A stretch of 64,000 bases of DNA from Chitinophagales bacterium. Lineage in GTDB: Bacteria > Bacteroidota > Bacteroidia > Chitinophagales > JADIYW01. The position numbers were made by a program, and so were the translations under genes. Position 1 is the first letter of the stretch. Every line of letters starts with the position of its first letter. The notes under the pieces were generated by a model. That model made no database searches, was not told where the DNA came from, and saw only the letters and a list, made by a program, of their open reading frames with translations. The stretch covers positions 34,095-98,094 of the forward strand of contig JAIBAX010000011.1 of assembly GCA_019694955.1 (NCBI GenBank), read 5' to 3'. This document shows positions 36,104 through 44,523 of this stretch, piece by piece.

Positions 36104-37480
36104 ATGTACGATTTCATAGTTATTGGTAGTGGTGCCGGAGGAGGTTCATTATCCTATTATCTCACAAAAGGAGGCGCAAAAGTATTGTTGCTGGAAGCAG
36201 GGAAATTCTATAGAAAAGATACCTTCCCTCGAACGGAGGCAGAAGGCTCTGCACAACTCTATTGGGGTGGTGGTATTGAATTTGACAAGGATGCCAGAAT
36301 GGGATTCTTGAGAACCAAACTCGTAGGTGGTTCTTCTATTGTTTACCAATGTTTAATGGATAGGTTTGATGATATAGCACTCCATGACTGGAAGGCAGAA
36401 TCAGGCGTAAATTGGTTTACACAAGAAGATATGGCTCCGCATTATGAACAAGTTGAGTCAGACATGGCACTTCATACCTTTAAAGAGGATGAAAGGACAA
36501 GAAATGGGCAATTATTTGCCAATGCATGTGATAAATTAGGGTACAAATGGTCGTACCTCCGCCGTGGACAGAGTGATTGCGCTCCTGAGAAAGGAAACGA
36601 CTGTACCACCTGTTTAGCGGGATGCCATAGAGATTCCAAGCAAAGTGCTCTGGTTGCCTTCGTCCAAAAAGCTGAAAAGTTAGGCTTGGAGATACAAACA
36701 GAAATTGAAATTGACCGAGTAGAATCGCATGCGAATGGTGTGAAGATTTTTGGTAAAAAACATAAGAATGCCGTTACTTTTGAGGGAAAAAAAGTCATCC
36801 TTTGTGGCGGAGCATTTGGTTCTACTAAGATGATGCTACAATCAGGATTTAAATCCAAACTTCCTGCATTGGGAAAACATTTCTCTTCTCATCCTCAATT
36901 TATGTGGTTTGGATTTCAGAAAGAAATCGTTGACGCCCACAAAGGCATGTTCCAATCAGTAGCATCAAAAGACCCAAACTTCCGGAAAGAAGGCTTTAAA
37001 TTAGAAAATGTATTTAGTTTACCTATTTCCATAGCCATGCTTTTTACTGCCTATGGTGCGCAACATCAACAGTACATGAAAAAATATAGGCATATGCAAT
37101 GCATCGAAGTTGCCGTAAGAGATGAAAATACAGGAACCATTCAAGTAGACAATAAGGGCAAATTAGTGGTTACAAAAAGATTGACAGATCAAGACAATGC
37201 CAGAAAAGAAAGAGGGTTAGACGCCATAAAAAAGATTCTCGTTGCCTCAGGAGCTGAAGAAGTATATGAATCCCAAATGTATTTTGGCTTACACCTGATG
37301 GGAGGATGCGTAATGGGTGTTGATGGTGGGAAATCTGTAGTAGATCCCGAGTTTAGGGTGCATGGAGAAAAAAATCTATACATCGTTGACAGCAGCATTT
37401 ATCCGAATGCTCCCGGTATCAACCCCGGATTAACCATTAAGTCGCTTGGAAATCGTTTAGCAAACCAGTTATTAAAATAG
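36104..37480 (+). CDS. GMC family FAD-dependent oxidoreductase
   Basis: 458 residues. FAD-binding IGSGAGGGSLSYYL and LLLEAG at the N-terminus, TKLVGGSSIVY, and the C-terminal HLMGGCVMG ... YIVDSSIYPNAPGINPGLTIKSLGNRLA, which holds the catalytic His/Asn of GMC enzymes. A Cys cluster CTTCLAGCHRDSKQSA (about 167-182) resembles the ferredoxin-like or disulfide motif of the cholesterol oxidase/long-chain alcohol oxidase side of the family. It probably oxidises an alcohol to the aldehyde that the preceding ALDH then converts. The next gene starts 2 bp later. Confidence 0.92.
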   Translation: MYDFIVIGSGAGGGSLSYYLTKGGAKVLLLEAGKFYRKDTFPRTEAEGSAQLYWGGGIEFDKDARMGFLRTKLVGGSSIVYQCLMDRFDDIALHDWKAESGVNWFTQEDMAPHYEQVESDMALHTFKEDERTRNGQLFANACDKLGYKWSYLRRGQSDCAPEKGNDCTTCLAGCHRDSKQSALVAFVQKAEKLGLEIQTEIEIDRVESHANGVKIFGKKHKNAVTFEGKKVILCGGAFGSTKMMLQSGFKSKLPALGKHFSSHPQFMWFGFQKEIVDAHKGMFQSVASKDPNFRKEGFKLENVFSLPISIAMLFTAYGAQHQQYMKKYRHMQCIEVAVRDENTGTIQVDNKGKLVVTKRLTDQDNARKERGLDAIKKILVASGAEEVYESQMYFGLHLMGGCVMGVDGGKSVVDPEFRVHGEKNLYIVDSSIYPNAPGINPGLTIKSLGNRLANQLLK

Positions 37481-37482
37481 TT

Positions 37483-37887
37483 ATGGCAAATCACTTATCT
37501 AAAAATGCACAAAAAGGCCTTGGCAGACTGGGAGATTTAATTTTGCCAGCCTCGGGAGAATTTCCGAAATACTCAGATGTTGCGGGATTTCAATATTTGG
37601 ATGAAATGGTAGAAAATGCTCCGGAAGATGATATCTCGTCGCTAAGTCTTGTATTATCCATCTTAGCTTTCATGCCCGGATTTATCTTGCAATGGATTGT
37701 CAGCAAAATGGAAAAATCACAATACGACCCTTCCAATGGCATATTAGCCGTCACCTTTAGGCAGTTAAATGTTGGCATCAGAGGATTGCTGTACTCTACT
37801 TATTATTCTGAAAAAATCAATCCAAATTACAAAGGCAAAACACCTGAACAATTGATAGATTTTGAGGTAAAAAGAGTCGCTGATTAA
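37483..37887 (+). CDS. Small partner protein of the GMC oxidoreductase (hypothetical)
   Basis: 134 residues, all-helical in appearance. FPKYSDVAGFQYLDEMV and the hydrophobic helix LSLVLSILAFMPGFILQWIV, then RQLNVGIRGLLYSTYYS, recall the layout of gluconate-2-dehydrogenase subunit 3-like small subunits, which accompany GMC catalytic subunits. There is no clear signal peptide. The 2-bp spacing to the GMC gene suggests translational coupling and a complex. The role is inferred from context. Confidence 0.65.
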   Translation: MANHLSKNAQKGLGRLGDLILPASGEFPKYSDVAGFQYLDEMVENAPEDDISSLSLVLSILAFMPGFILQWIVSKMEKSQYDPSNGILAVTFRQLNVGIRGLLYSTYYSEKINPNYKGKTPEQLIDFEVKRVAD

Positions 37888-37892
37888 GGGAA

Positions 37893-38690
37893 TTATTCCG
37901 GATAATTATGGTCAACAGGTTGTACTTCTTCGCATTTTCTGCAAATGCTCGAAGCAATTCCGGTATTTCTTCTGGTGCGTCCGGCAACGGCTTTGAAAAC
38001 GGGTCCACTATATTTTTCATCACAAGCCAAACAGGGACTCAATTCACCATTTTTAAGATTGTAAGGGTCATTTTTTAAGCATTCTTGAATGCATTTTTTC
38101 TGCGTATGTTTTACATTATATGCCCATATTTGCGCACATGGTTTTGTAAAACCCAACGCTTCGATACAAGCTACCAATTCTTCAAATGGCGCATTTAAAT
38201 TTCTTAAGCCACATTCTTTTACATCTGCACCGATGTCTAAATTTCCGGCATATACCGCTAAATCCTCCAATGTTGAACACACACCACATTTGTCATAATG
38301 GGTCACATAAGCACCTGCATTCATTGCAGTAGTTGCGTCTGGAAAACTTTCTAGGTGATAGGCTTTTGTTTCCAATGTATCCACCACAACTGCACATACA
38401 GCGGGGCTGGAAGGGGGAACGGGATCATTGTAAGGATTGTCGGTTAATAATTCGAAAGGGGTGGTTAAGCGCCATTCTTTTAATTTTTCTAGTTCTGACA
38501 GTGTAAATAATTTAGAAGAAAAGTCCGAACATTCACAGACAGGTTTACATTTGTCAGCACTCATGCCTGTTTGTGCAATGGGACGACCAAAAAAGGTGCC
38601 TTCGCAAGAAATCTCATCCGTATTGCTACAACTTGTTGAAACAAGGATAATAATCATTATAACCCATAAACTTGAGAACGGAAATTTCAT
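37893..38690 (-). CDS. Cys-rich secreted lipoprotein of unknown function
   Basis: 265 residues with a lipoprotein signal (LVSTSCSN, lipid Cys21) and about 20 cysteines in the mature part: CKPVCECSDF, HYDKCGVCSTLEDLAVY, KECGLRN, CIEALGFTKPCAQIWAY, KKCIQECL, SPCLACDEKYSG and ICRKCEE. The paired CxxC and CxxxC spacing suggests disulfides rather than zinc, as the protein is extracytoplasmic. Aromatic-rich GFTKPCAQIWAYN is distinctive. It faces the GMC operon convergently with only 5 bp between stops. I do not recognise a named family. Confidence 0.7.
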   Translation of the reverse strand: MKFPFSSLWVIMIIILVSTSCSNTDEISCEGTFFGRPIAQTGMSADKCKPVCECSDFSSKLFTLSELEKLKEWRLTTPFELLTDNPYNDPVPPSSPAVCAVVVDTLETKAYHLESFPDATTAMNAGAYVTHYDKCGVCSTLEDLAVYAGNLDIGADVKECGLRNLNAPFEELVACIEALGFTKPCAQIWAYNVKHTQKKCIQECLKNDPYNLKNGELSPCLACDEKYSGPVFKAVAGRTRRNTGIASSICRKCEEVQPVDHNYPE

Positions 38691-38733
38691 CGGATAATTT
38701 TTAAGCGGTAAAAATAGACTTTAACACAGAATT

Positions 38734-38759
38734 AAAAATCACCTTTAAGCGTGATTTTT
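38734..38759 (-). terminator. Terminator of ilvE
   Basis: A 9-bp stem (38734-38742 with 38751-38759) that carries A/T runs on its outer ends, 8 bases beyond the ilvE stop. The symmetry could also stop transcription from the other side. Confidence 0.65.
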
Positions 38760-38767
38760 CTATGTGT

Positions 38768-39835
38768 TTATATTTTTACCAACCAACCATGTCTATCGGG
38801 AATGGAATTGGTTTTAATCGCCTCTAATTCTTCCTTGATTTTATTGCCGATAAAGTGTTTTTCGGGTTGAAGGCTGAAGTCGAAATCCTGGTATCCGATT
38901 CTGGAAATATGGTGAACCGTAGCTGCGGTTCCTGTGCCAAAGGCTTCTTGTAACAAGCCTTTTTTTGCAAAATCAATGACCTCGTCAATGCTGAGTTTCT
39001 TTTCGACAACCTCATGACCAAGGTCTCTGGCAATTTGGATAACAGATTCCCTAGTGACTCCTTCGAGGAAAGTGCCATCTATCTCAGGTGTATATAGTTT
39101 TCCATCCATGACGAAAAATACATTCATAGTGCCAATTTCTTGGATGTATTTGTGTCCTTCTCCGCCTAACCACATTGCATCTTTGAAACCTTTCTTTTTG
39201 GCTTCTTCAACGGGTAGGAGCGTTTTGGCATAGTTGCCTGCTGTTTTTGCATGACCAACACCGCCCACTTCTGCTCTAGAGTATTGCTCCATTGCTAATA
39301 CTGAAACAGGCTCCGCATAGTATGAACCTACCGGGCAAAGAATGATGAAAAAAACATAACTTTCACTCGTTCTAACACCGATAAAACTATCATTGCCAAA
39401 TAATACAGGGCGGATATATAATGAACACCCTTCTTTATCAGGCGCCCAATTAGCATCTAATTTAATCAATTCTTTTAGGCCTTCCATAAATACATGCTCC
39501 GGAACTTCGGGCATGCTCATTCTTTTGGCAGACATATTAAATCTGGCAAAATTTTTATCTGGACGGAACAATGCAAGACCGCCATTTTGGAGGCGGTGGG
39601 CTTTCATGCCCTCAAAAATCGCCTGACCATAATGCAATACAGATGATGCCGGATAAATCGATATTTGGCCATATGGTAAGATTTCCGGTGTTTCCCATGT
39701 GCCGTTGGTATACCTTGCTACCAACATATGGTCGGTAAATTCCCTTCCGAACCCTAAGTGGTCAAAATCAACTTCACTAATCCTAGATTTTGGTGATTTT
39801 TGAATTTTTATTGCGTTTAATGTACCCGTTTCCAT
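38768..39835 (-). CDS. ilvE: Branched-chain amino acid aminotransferase
   Basis: 355 residues, the size of the BCAT (fold type IV) group II. LHYGQAIFEGMKAHR, RPVLFGNDSFIGV, the PLP lysine region HAKTAGNYAKTLLP, and QEIGTMNVFFV plus FGTGTAATVHHI bind PLP and substrate. It interconverts Leu/Ile/Val and their 2-oxo acids with glutamate. Other ilv genes are not in the window. Identification is firm. Confidence 0.96.
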   Translation of the reverse strand: METGTLNAIKIQKSPKSRISEVDFDHLGFGREFTDHMLVARYTNGTWETPEILPYGQISIYPASSVLHYGQAIFEGMKAHRLQNGGLALFRPDKNFARFNMSAKRMSMPEVPEHVFMEGLKELIKLDANWAPDKEGCSLYIRPVLFGNDSFIGVRTSESYVFFIILCPVGSYYAEPVSVLAMEQYSRAEVGGVGHAKTAGNYAKTLLPVEEAKKKGFKDAMWLGGEGHKYIQEIGTMNVFFVMDGKLYTPEIDGTFLEGVTRESVIQIARDLGHEVVEKKLSIDEVIDFAKKGLLQEAFGTGTAATVHHISRIGYQDFDFSLQPEKHFIGNKIKEELEAIKTNSIPDRHGWLVKI

Positions 39836-39857
39836 TATAATGTCCTAAATTTATCCT

Positions 39858-40322
39858 TTGAATCACAAAATTAATAATATTCAGGTGTTTTTAGGTGAAA
39901 AAATCTTTATTTCAGGAACTATTCACGAAAAAAGTCAGATTCCACATCTCGGTCATTCCTTTTTAGGTTGGGTATTTATAATAAGAAACGAAGACATCGC
40001 TTATATAGAAGGAGAGAAGTTGACTTTTTTAAATAACATATTAAAAGCTCTTAATCTGGATGTCGCAAATGTACTTTTAGCATCAGAACAATTTATCATG
40101 TGTAACCACTTGTTTGTTTTGCAGAAATATATACCACTAAAAAATATTCTCCTTTTCGGTATTTTGCCTCAGCAGGTTGGTATAAATTTTGATTTGGAGA
40201 AGTATAGCCTGAACCACATCAATGGCTTAAAAGTAGTTTTAGCAGATTCAATATCAACCATTGAACTGAATCAAGACTTAAAAAAGAAATTGTGGAGTAA
40301 TCTACAGAAAATGAATGAGTAA
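39858..40322 (+). CDS. Conserved-context hypothetical protein upstream of rdgB
   Basis: 154 residues from a TTG start (MNHKINNIQVF). The protein has FLNNILKALNLDVANVLLA, then KNILLFGILPQQVGINFDL, HINGLKVVLADSISTIELNQDLKKKLWSNLQ. The LLFG strand and the ending LKKKLW..L recall the layout of DNA polymerase III psi/uracil glycosylase-like folds, but the resemblance is weak and I assign no function. Its stop overlaps the rdgB start by one base (TAATG), so the two are translationally coupled. Confidence 0.65.
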   Translation: MNHKINNIQVFLGEKIFISGTIHEKSQIPHLGHSFLGWVFIIRNEDIAYIEGEKLTFLNNILKALNLDVANVLLASEQFIMCNHLFVLQKYIPLKNILLFGILPQQVGINFDLEKYSLNHINGLKVVLADSISTIELNQDLKKKLWSNLQKMNE

Positions 40323-40897
40323 TGGAGTTGATTTTTGCAACACAAAACGAAAATAAAGTAAATGAAGTGCGCCAGCAACTTCCTGAAGGGATAAAATTAT
40401 ACTCCTTGAAAGATATGGTGTATAAAGAGGAACTAGAAGAAGATTTTGATACATTAGAAGAAAATAGCCTCCAAAAAGCAAGATTTGTATTTGAAAAATT
40501 TAACAAACCCTGTTTTGCAGAAGATACAGGTTTGGAAATAGACGCCTTGAATGGTGAGCCGGGTGTTAGAAGTGCGAGATACGCAGGAGAAGGGAAGGAT
40601 TCTAATGATAATATGGATAAGGTGCTGAAATCTTTGGAGGGCGTACATAATAGGAAGGCACAGTTTAAAACAGTCATTACTTATAAAGATGCGCATGTAG
40701 AAAAACAATTCACCGGAGTACTTACCGGAATTATTGGTTTTGAGAAGAAAGGAAATGGCGGATTTGGTTATGATCCTATTTTTATGATAAATGAACACAC
40801 GTCTTTGGCAGAAATTTCAAAAGAAGAAAAAGTGAATATCAGTCATCGCGGAAAAGCATTTGCGAAATTATTAGTATATTTAAAAGAAAGTTATTAG
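40322..40897 (+). CDS. rdgB: XTP/dITP diphosphatase (RdgB/HAM1)
   Basis: 191 residues. The N-terminal FATQNENKVNEVRQQL, the catalytic core CFAEDTGLEIDALNGEPGVRSARYAG, the strand GGFGYDPIFM and C-terminal SHRGKAF are the full family signature. It hydrolyses non-canonical purine triphosphates to monophosphates and so cleans the nucleotide pool. Start ATG overlaps the upstream stop. Confidence 0.97.
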   Translation: MELIFATQNENKVNEVRQQLPEGIKLYSLKDMVYKEELEEDFDTLEENSLQKARFVFEKFNKPCFAEDTGLEIDALNGEPGVRSARYAGEGKDSNDNMDKVLKSLEGVHNRKAQFKTVITYKDAHVEKQFTGVLTGIIGFEKKGNGGFGYDPIFMINEHTSLAEISKEEKVNISHRGKAFAKLLVYLKESY

Positions 40898-40926
40898 ATT
40901 TAATGTTTATAAATTGAGAATTGCAC

Positions 40927-41508
40927 ATGCAACCGGAAGACAATAAAACTGAACTATACTCTAAACTGCTGAAAGGTAGCTTGCAAAACGACAGAGAGTG
41001 TCAGTTTAAATTGTATAATTTACTGTCTTCAAAGATGTATGCAGTCTGCCTCAGGTATGTTAAAGATCGTGAAATGGCTGAGGATTTATTACAGGAAGGT
41101 TTTGTTAAAGTCTTTTCCAATCTGGAAAAGTACAGAGGAGATGGATCCTTTGAAGGTTGGGTGCGTAAAATATTTGTAAATACAGCCATAGAGTATTATA
41201 GAAAAAGTACACGTATGTACCCAATAGTGAATTTGGATCATGCTGTCAACGATGATAATGTAATTGCATTTGTAGATGATTTGGAGGTAGAAGATTTGAT
41301 GAAAATGATTCACAAACTCTCACCCGGCTATCGTACGGTATTCAATCTTTATGTGATTGAGGGGTATTCACATAAGGAAATAGCTGAGCTATTGAATATT
41401 ACGGAAGGGACATCCAAGTCACAACTTGCCAGGGCGCGATATCTCTTGCAAGACATGATTGTAGAAATAGAAAAAGGGGACAAAAAGAATGAAGCAATCG
41501 CAAAATGA
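40927..41508 (+). CDS. ECF-type RNA polymerase sigma factor
   Basis: Start at the ATG at 40927 (MQPEDNKTELY), with a TTG two codons earlier as the alternative. The 193-residue protein has region 2 (CLRYVKDREMAEDLLQEGFVKVF, then GSFEGWVRKIFVNTAIEYYR) and region 4 (LSPGYRTVFNLYVIEGYSHKEIAELLNITEGTSKSQLARAR). This is the common Bacteroidota ECF group. The next gene overlaps it by 20 bp and encodes a membrane-anchored protein that is the likely regulator or effector. Confidence 0.94.
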   Translation: MQPEDNKTELYSKLLKGSLQNDRECQFKLYNLLSSKMYAVCLRYVKDREMAEDLLQEGFVKVFSNLEKYRGDGSFEGWVRKIFVNTAIEYYRKSTRMYPIVNLDHAVNDDNVIAFVDDLEVEDLMKMIHKLSPGYRTVFNLYVIEGYSHKEIAELLNITEGTSKSQLARARYLLQDMIVEIEKGDKKNEAIAK

Positions 41509-43027
41509 TTTAGATAAGTTATTTAAGGATAAACTCGGAAATGCCGAAATCACACCTCCGTCGAAACTATGGAGCCAGATAGAAAGCAAACTTCCCAGTA
41601 GAAAACCTTATTTTTTTGAGAATAAAGGCATTATTCTCACCACAGTAGCATTACTGTGTGGATTGTTGTCTGTATTTACCGTTCAAAAAATTAAGTCAAA
41701 TAGAATTGCACCACTAGCGGATGGTCAAATACAATACCAAAAGCAACATACTGTGGCTACTAAGCAAAAAAATACTCCACCTACTGTTCAAACGCTAGAA
41801 AAAAATATTTCAGGTAACCATCAGACTTCCCATATCAAAGGATATCACCAGCCAAGTTTGACAGGCACGCTTGAAAGGACATCGACCTCAAATAATACAG
41901 CGTTACTTGCAGATGCAGGTGTTTCCGAAATTTCTATACAAACAGTTGAAAATGTCAAGGAGTTACAAGATATAGAACCTGAAGCTTTGGTAGCATCAGA
42001 TATGATTTTTGAAACGAATTCATCTAAGTTGCCTAATAAGCAAGAGATTTTCTTAGCACCTTCAGAAGATGTAGCTAAATTGACTGATGAGTATGGAAGT
42101 ATGTCTGAAACAGCATTAAATAATATACAAACTCAAGAATGGAATGCTAGTACAAGATTCGATGAAGAAAACATCATACATCACCCTAAAGAACACTTCA
42201 ACACAGAAACTTTGAGTTTGATCCAGCAACATCAGGTAGCCTTTGAAGAAATGACAAAGGATAATATAGCATCTCAAAAAATGTGGAAGAAGAACGAAAT
42301 CGCCTTAGAATATATTGCGGGAATTGATGAGGTAGATCCTAAAACCTTGAAAGCAATTCGCAATAAAATGTTATTTGCAGGTACAGAATATCAAAAAGGT
42401 TTTTATTTCGGTCCCTATATGGGTGTTAATAATACGTGGTTATTGGTGAGTAAAAAATTCCCGGATAAGTACTATCGAGTGGAGAATGTAGATTACAAAT
42501 GGAGTTTTGGCAAGTCTTATGGTATGGCGCTCGGATATGATTTTAACAAGCATTTTGGCGTTATGACAGAGATTGGTATAGGAAGTGAAGTGAACCAAAC
42601 TTATATCGAAAAACCAATAGAAGGCAATAAAATTGAAAGACAAGTGAAGCTAAATTACTTTGATTTTCCGCTTTATTTTAAATATAAAATGCAATTCGGA
42701 AATAGATACGACCATAAACCAATCGTATTTAGTGTATTGGCAGGACCCAGATTCGGAACATTACGCAGTTCAAAGTCCTACCAAAATGGCGTGGAGCAAC
42801 CCATTAACCAAAGAGTAAATAGTGCTGAATGGGGTTTGGCAGGAGGTTTAGAAACAGACTTTTATCTGAATAAATACTGCTTTATAACTTTAGGGCTTCG
42901 CAGTTCTTTTGGTTCTAATCTCGCCAATTTCCCTAAATTGCAAGGAGATGATCATAAGGATCCAATTGCTTATCGTTTTGGGATGTTTACCAGATTTAAT
43001 TTTAGGATTCCTACAGGAAGGCATTGA
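41489..43027 (+). CDS. Transmembrane protein with C-terminal outer-membrane beta-barrel domain, ECF sigma partner
   Basis: 512 residues. A cytoplasmic-looking N-terminus (DLDKLFKDKLGNAEITPPSKLWSQIESKL) precedes one membrane helix (about 46-65: GIILTTVALLCGLLSVFTV), a long low-complexity Ser/Thr/Gln/Glu-rich stretch (about 75-290) and a C-terminal porin-family domain (about 300-510: KGFYFGPYMGVNNTW, YGMALGYDFNKHFGVMTEIGIG, YFDFPLYFKYKM, GLAGGLETDFYL). The N-terminal 30 residues are in the place of an anti-sigma segment. The layout would let one chain link inner and outer membranes. Regulation of the adjacent sigma factor is inferred from the 20-bp gene overlap. Confidence 0.8.
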   Translation: MKQSQNDLDKLFKDKLGNAEITPPSKLWSQIESKLPSRKPYFFENKGIILTTVALLCGLLSVFTVQKIKSNRIAPLADGQIQYQKQHTVATKQKNTPPTVQTLEKNISGNHQTSHIKGYHQPSLTGTLERTSTSNNTALLADAGVSEISIQTVENVKELQDIEPEALVASDMIFETNSSKLPNKQEIFLAPSEDVAKLTDEYGSMSETALNNIQTQEWNASTRFDEENIIHHPKEHFNTETLSLIQQHQVAFEEMTKDNIASQKMWKKNEIALEYIAGIDEVDPKTLKAIRNKMLFAGTEYQKGFYFGPYMGVNNTWLLVSKKFPDKYYRVENVDYKWSFGKSYGMALGYDFNKHFGVMTEIGIGSEVNQTYIEKPIEGNKIERQVKLNYFDFPLYFKYKMQFGNRYDHKPIVFSVLAGPRFGTLRSSKSYQNGVEQPINQRVNSAEWGLAGGLETDFYLNKYCFITLGLRSSFGSNLANFPKLQGDDHKDPIAYRFGMFTRFNFRIPTGRH

Positions 43028-43117
43028 TTGCGGTTTTTATCCTTTGTGTATTACTAAAAAGTTATCAACACTTGCAACCTTTCTATATGTGTAAGCTTCT
43101 TTAATAGAAAATCAAGG

Positions 43118-43345
43118 ATGACTGTAAATGGTAATAAAGTTTATTGCGTCAGCAAAAGATTTATTCAAGTGAATGAATTGCCGGTTTTTCAATTAGTGCT
43201 TTCGTGTGGTCGCCAATCTCGACAATATTTTGCCAATTTTGATTCGTTTACAGAATTACAAGAATATGCTGATTTCCTAGAAAGAAATCCATCAAATGCT
43301 GAACTTCCTGATAATTTACGTAAGAATTTACATTCTGTAGAATAA
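43118..43345 (+). CDS. Small hypothetical protein
   Basis: 75 residues (MTVNGNKVYCVSKRF). Beta strands at the N-terminus (KVYCVSKRFIQV, FQLVLSCGRQSRQYFANF) and a C-terminal helix (SFTELQEYADFLERN). An ATG start and a coding-like composition support it. No family recognised. It lies between the sigma-partner gene and marR. Confidence 0.5.
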   Translation: MTVNGNKVYCVSKRFIQVNELPVFQLVLSCGRQSRQYFANFDSFTELQEYADFLERNPSNAELPDNLRKNLHSVE

Positions 43346-43376
43346 TAACCACTTTTCCTTCAATTACTTATTGATT

Positions 43377-43407
43377 TTTCATTTGAAATATTTTCATTTG
43401 AAAATAT
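43377..43407 (+). promoter_or_regulatory. Tandem operator-like palindromes before marR
   Basis: Two copies of TTTCATTTGAAA (43377-43388 and 43392-43403), 15 bp apart; the second grows into ATATTTTCA-TT-TGAAAATAT (43388-43407), 9-bp arms. The site is 19 bases from the marR ATG and would be bound by a dimeric regulator such as MarR itself. Confidence 0.6.
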
Positions 43408-43425
43408 TTTTATTATCTTTATTTG

Positions 43426-43866
43426 ATGGAGACACTCGATTCAATATTATTTTACAATATAGACAAGGCCATCAAGGTCTACAGGCAGTTTGCGCAGATG
43501 CGAATAGAGGCCTCTGGGATAGATATAACGATTGACCAATGGATGGTACTCAAGGCGCTTTTTGAAAATCCGGAAGCTACACAATCAGATATTGCCGCTA
43601 TTGTTTTTAAAGATAATGCATCCGTTTCAAGGATAATTGAACTTCTAATAAAGAAGAAGATGCTTAAAAGGAAAATCCACAAGATAGATCGCCGACGCTC
43701 GTCATTAGCTATCACACAATATGCCATAGATGTAATGGATGAGTTACAAGTCTTAATTCAAGCAAATCGTGCCATAGCACTGGATATGATTGATAGTGTG
43801 CAGGTTGCTGATATGAATGACAAACTAAAGACGATTATTAAGAATTGTCAGGCGCAGCTAAAATAA
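43426..43866 (+). CDS. MarR family transcriptional regulator
   Basis: Start at the ATG at 43426 (METLDSILFYN), one codon inside a possible TTG start. 146 residues with the winged helix of MarR proteins: ITIDQWMVLKALFENPEATQSDIAAIVFKDNASVSRIIELLIKKK is the helix-turn-helix and KIDRRRSSLAIT the wing, flanked by dimerisation helices. Two palindromes upstream suggest autoregulation. Ligand and other targets are unknown. Confidence 0.92.
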   Translation: METLDSILFYNIDKAIKVYRQFAQMRIEASGIDITIDQWMVLKALFENPEATQSDIAAIVFKDNASVSRIIELLIKKKMLKRKIHKIDRRRSSLAITQYAIDVMDELQVLIQANRAIALDMIDSVQVADMNDKLKTIIKNCQAQLK

Positions 43867-43895
43867 AGGGTTATGTCAACCTCGGAGGTTGATTG

Positions 43896-43922
43896 ATGCA
43901 ACCCTCGAGGTTGCATTGTTTT
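43896..43922 (+). terminator. Terminator between marR and yigZ
   Basis: An 8-bp stem (43896-43903 with 43909-43916) and a 5-base loop followed by TGTTTTAT. A second small hairpin (43876-43882 with 43886-43892) precedes it. Both hairpins use AACCTC/GAGGTT arms, a type of palindrome found again near 47.4 kb. Confidence 0.65.
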
Positions 43923-43923
43923 A

Positions 43924-44523
43924 TTAGAAGATTTCCCAAGAGAAATTTTCATGGAAGCCAAAATATTGGTCGAAATTGGGATGTGGTAACGGTATGTCAA
44001 CAATATATACCCCATTCTCAGTAAATTCCTTTTCAATTATTTGTCCATTTATTTGCTGTAAGAGATAGTCTAGTTTATTTTGAAAGGAGTAGGTGAAATG
44101 GATTTTCAGCCTTACTGTAGGAATGATTTTTTTTAATGAAACCTGCAATAACACAAGCTTTGTACTTTCCTTATATGACATGATAAGCCCGGGAATGCCA
44201 AGTTTTGTTCCACCAAAATAACGTACCACCACCACAGCGCAATTCGTCAGCTGAAACGAGTCGATTTGTCCCAATATAGGTTTTCCGGCACTTCCACTTG
44301 GCTCGCCATCGTCGTTGATCCTGAATTGGTTGCCATCAAACCCCAAACGATAAGCGTAACAATGGTGAGTGGCTTTCGGGTGTAAATCTTTAATATTTAA
44401 CAGTTTTTCTTTAAAATCAGCCTCGTCAGCAATAGGAAAAGCATAAGCAATAAACTTGCTGCCTTTCTCTTTGAAAAAACCTTCTACTGCTTCTTGTAAA
44501 GTAAAAAAATCCACATCAGGCAA
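43924..44523 (-). CDS. yigZ: YigZ/IMPACT family protein (UPF0029)
   Basis: 199 residues. KGSKFIAYAFPI, THHCYAYRLG, NDDGEPSGSAGKPILGQI and VVVVRYFGGTKLGIPGLI form the IMPACT domain; the C-terminal third is the DUF1949-like domain. Role in bacteria is poorly known, perhaps in nucleic-acid or translation control. Its start overlaps the end of the DMT transporter gene by 8 bp, making it the third gene of ribD-DMT-yigZ. Confidence 0.95.
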   Translation of the reverse strand: MPDVDFFTLQEAVEGFFKEKGSKFIAYAFPIADEADFKEKLLNIKDLHPKATHHCYAYRLGFDGNQFRINDDGEPSGSAGKPILGQIDSFQLTNCAVVVVRYFGGTKLGIPGLIMSYKESTKLVLLQVSLKKIIPTVRLKIHFTYSFQNKLDYLLQQINGQIIEKEFTENGVYIVDIPLPHPNFDQYFGFHENFSWEIF

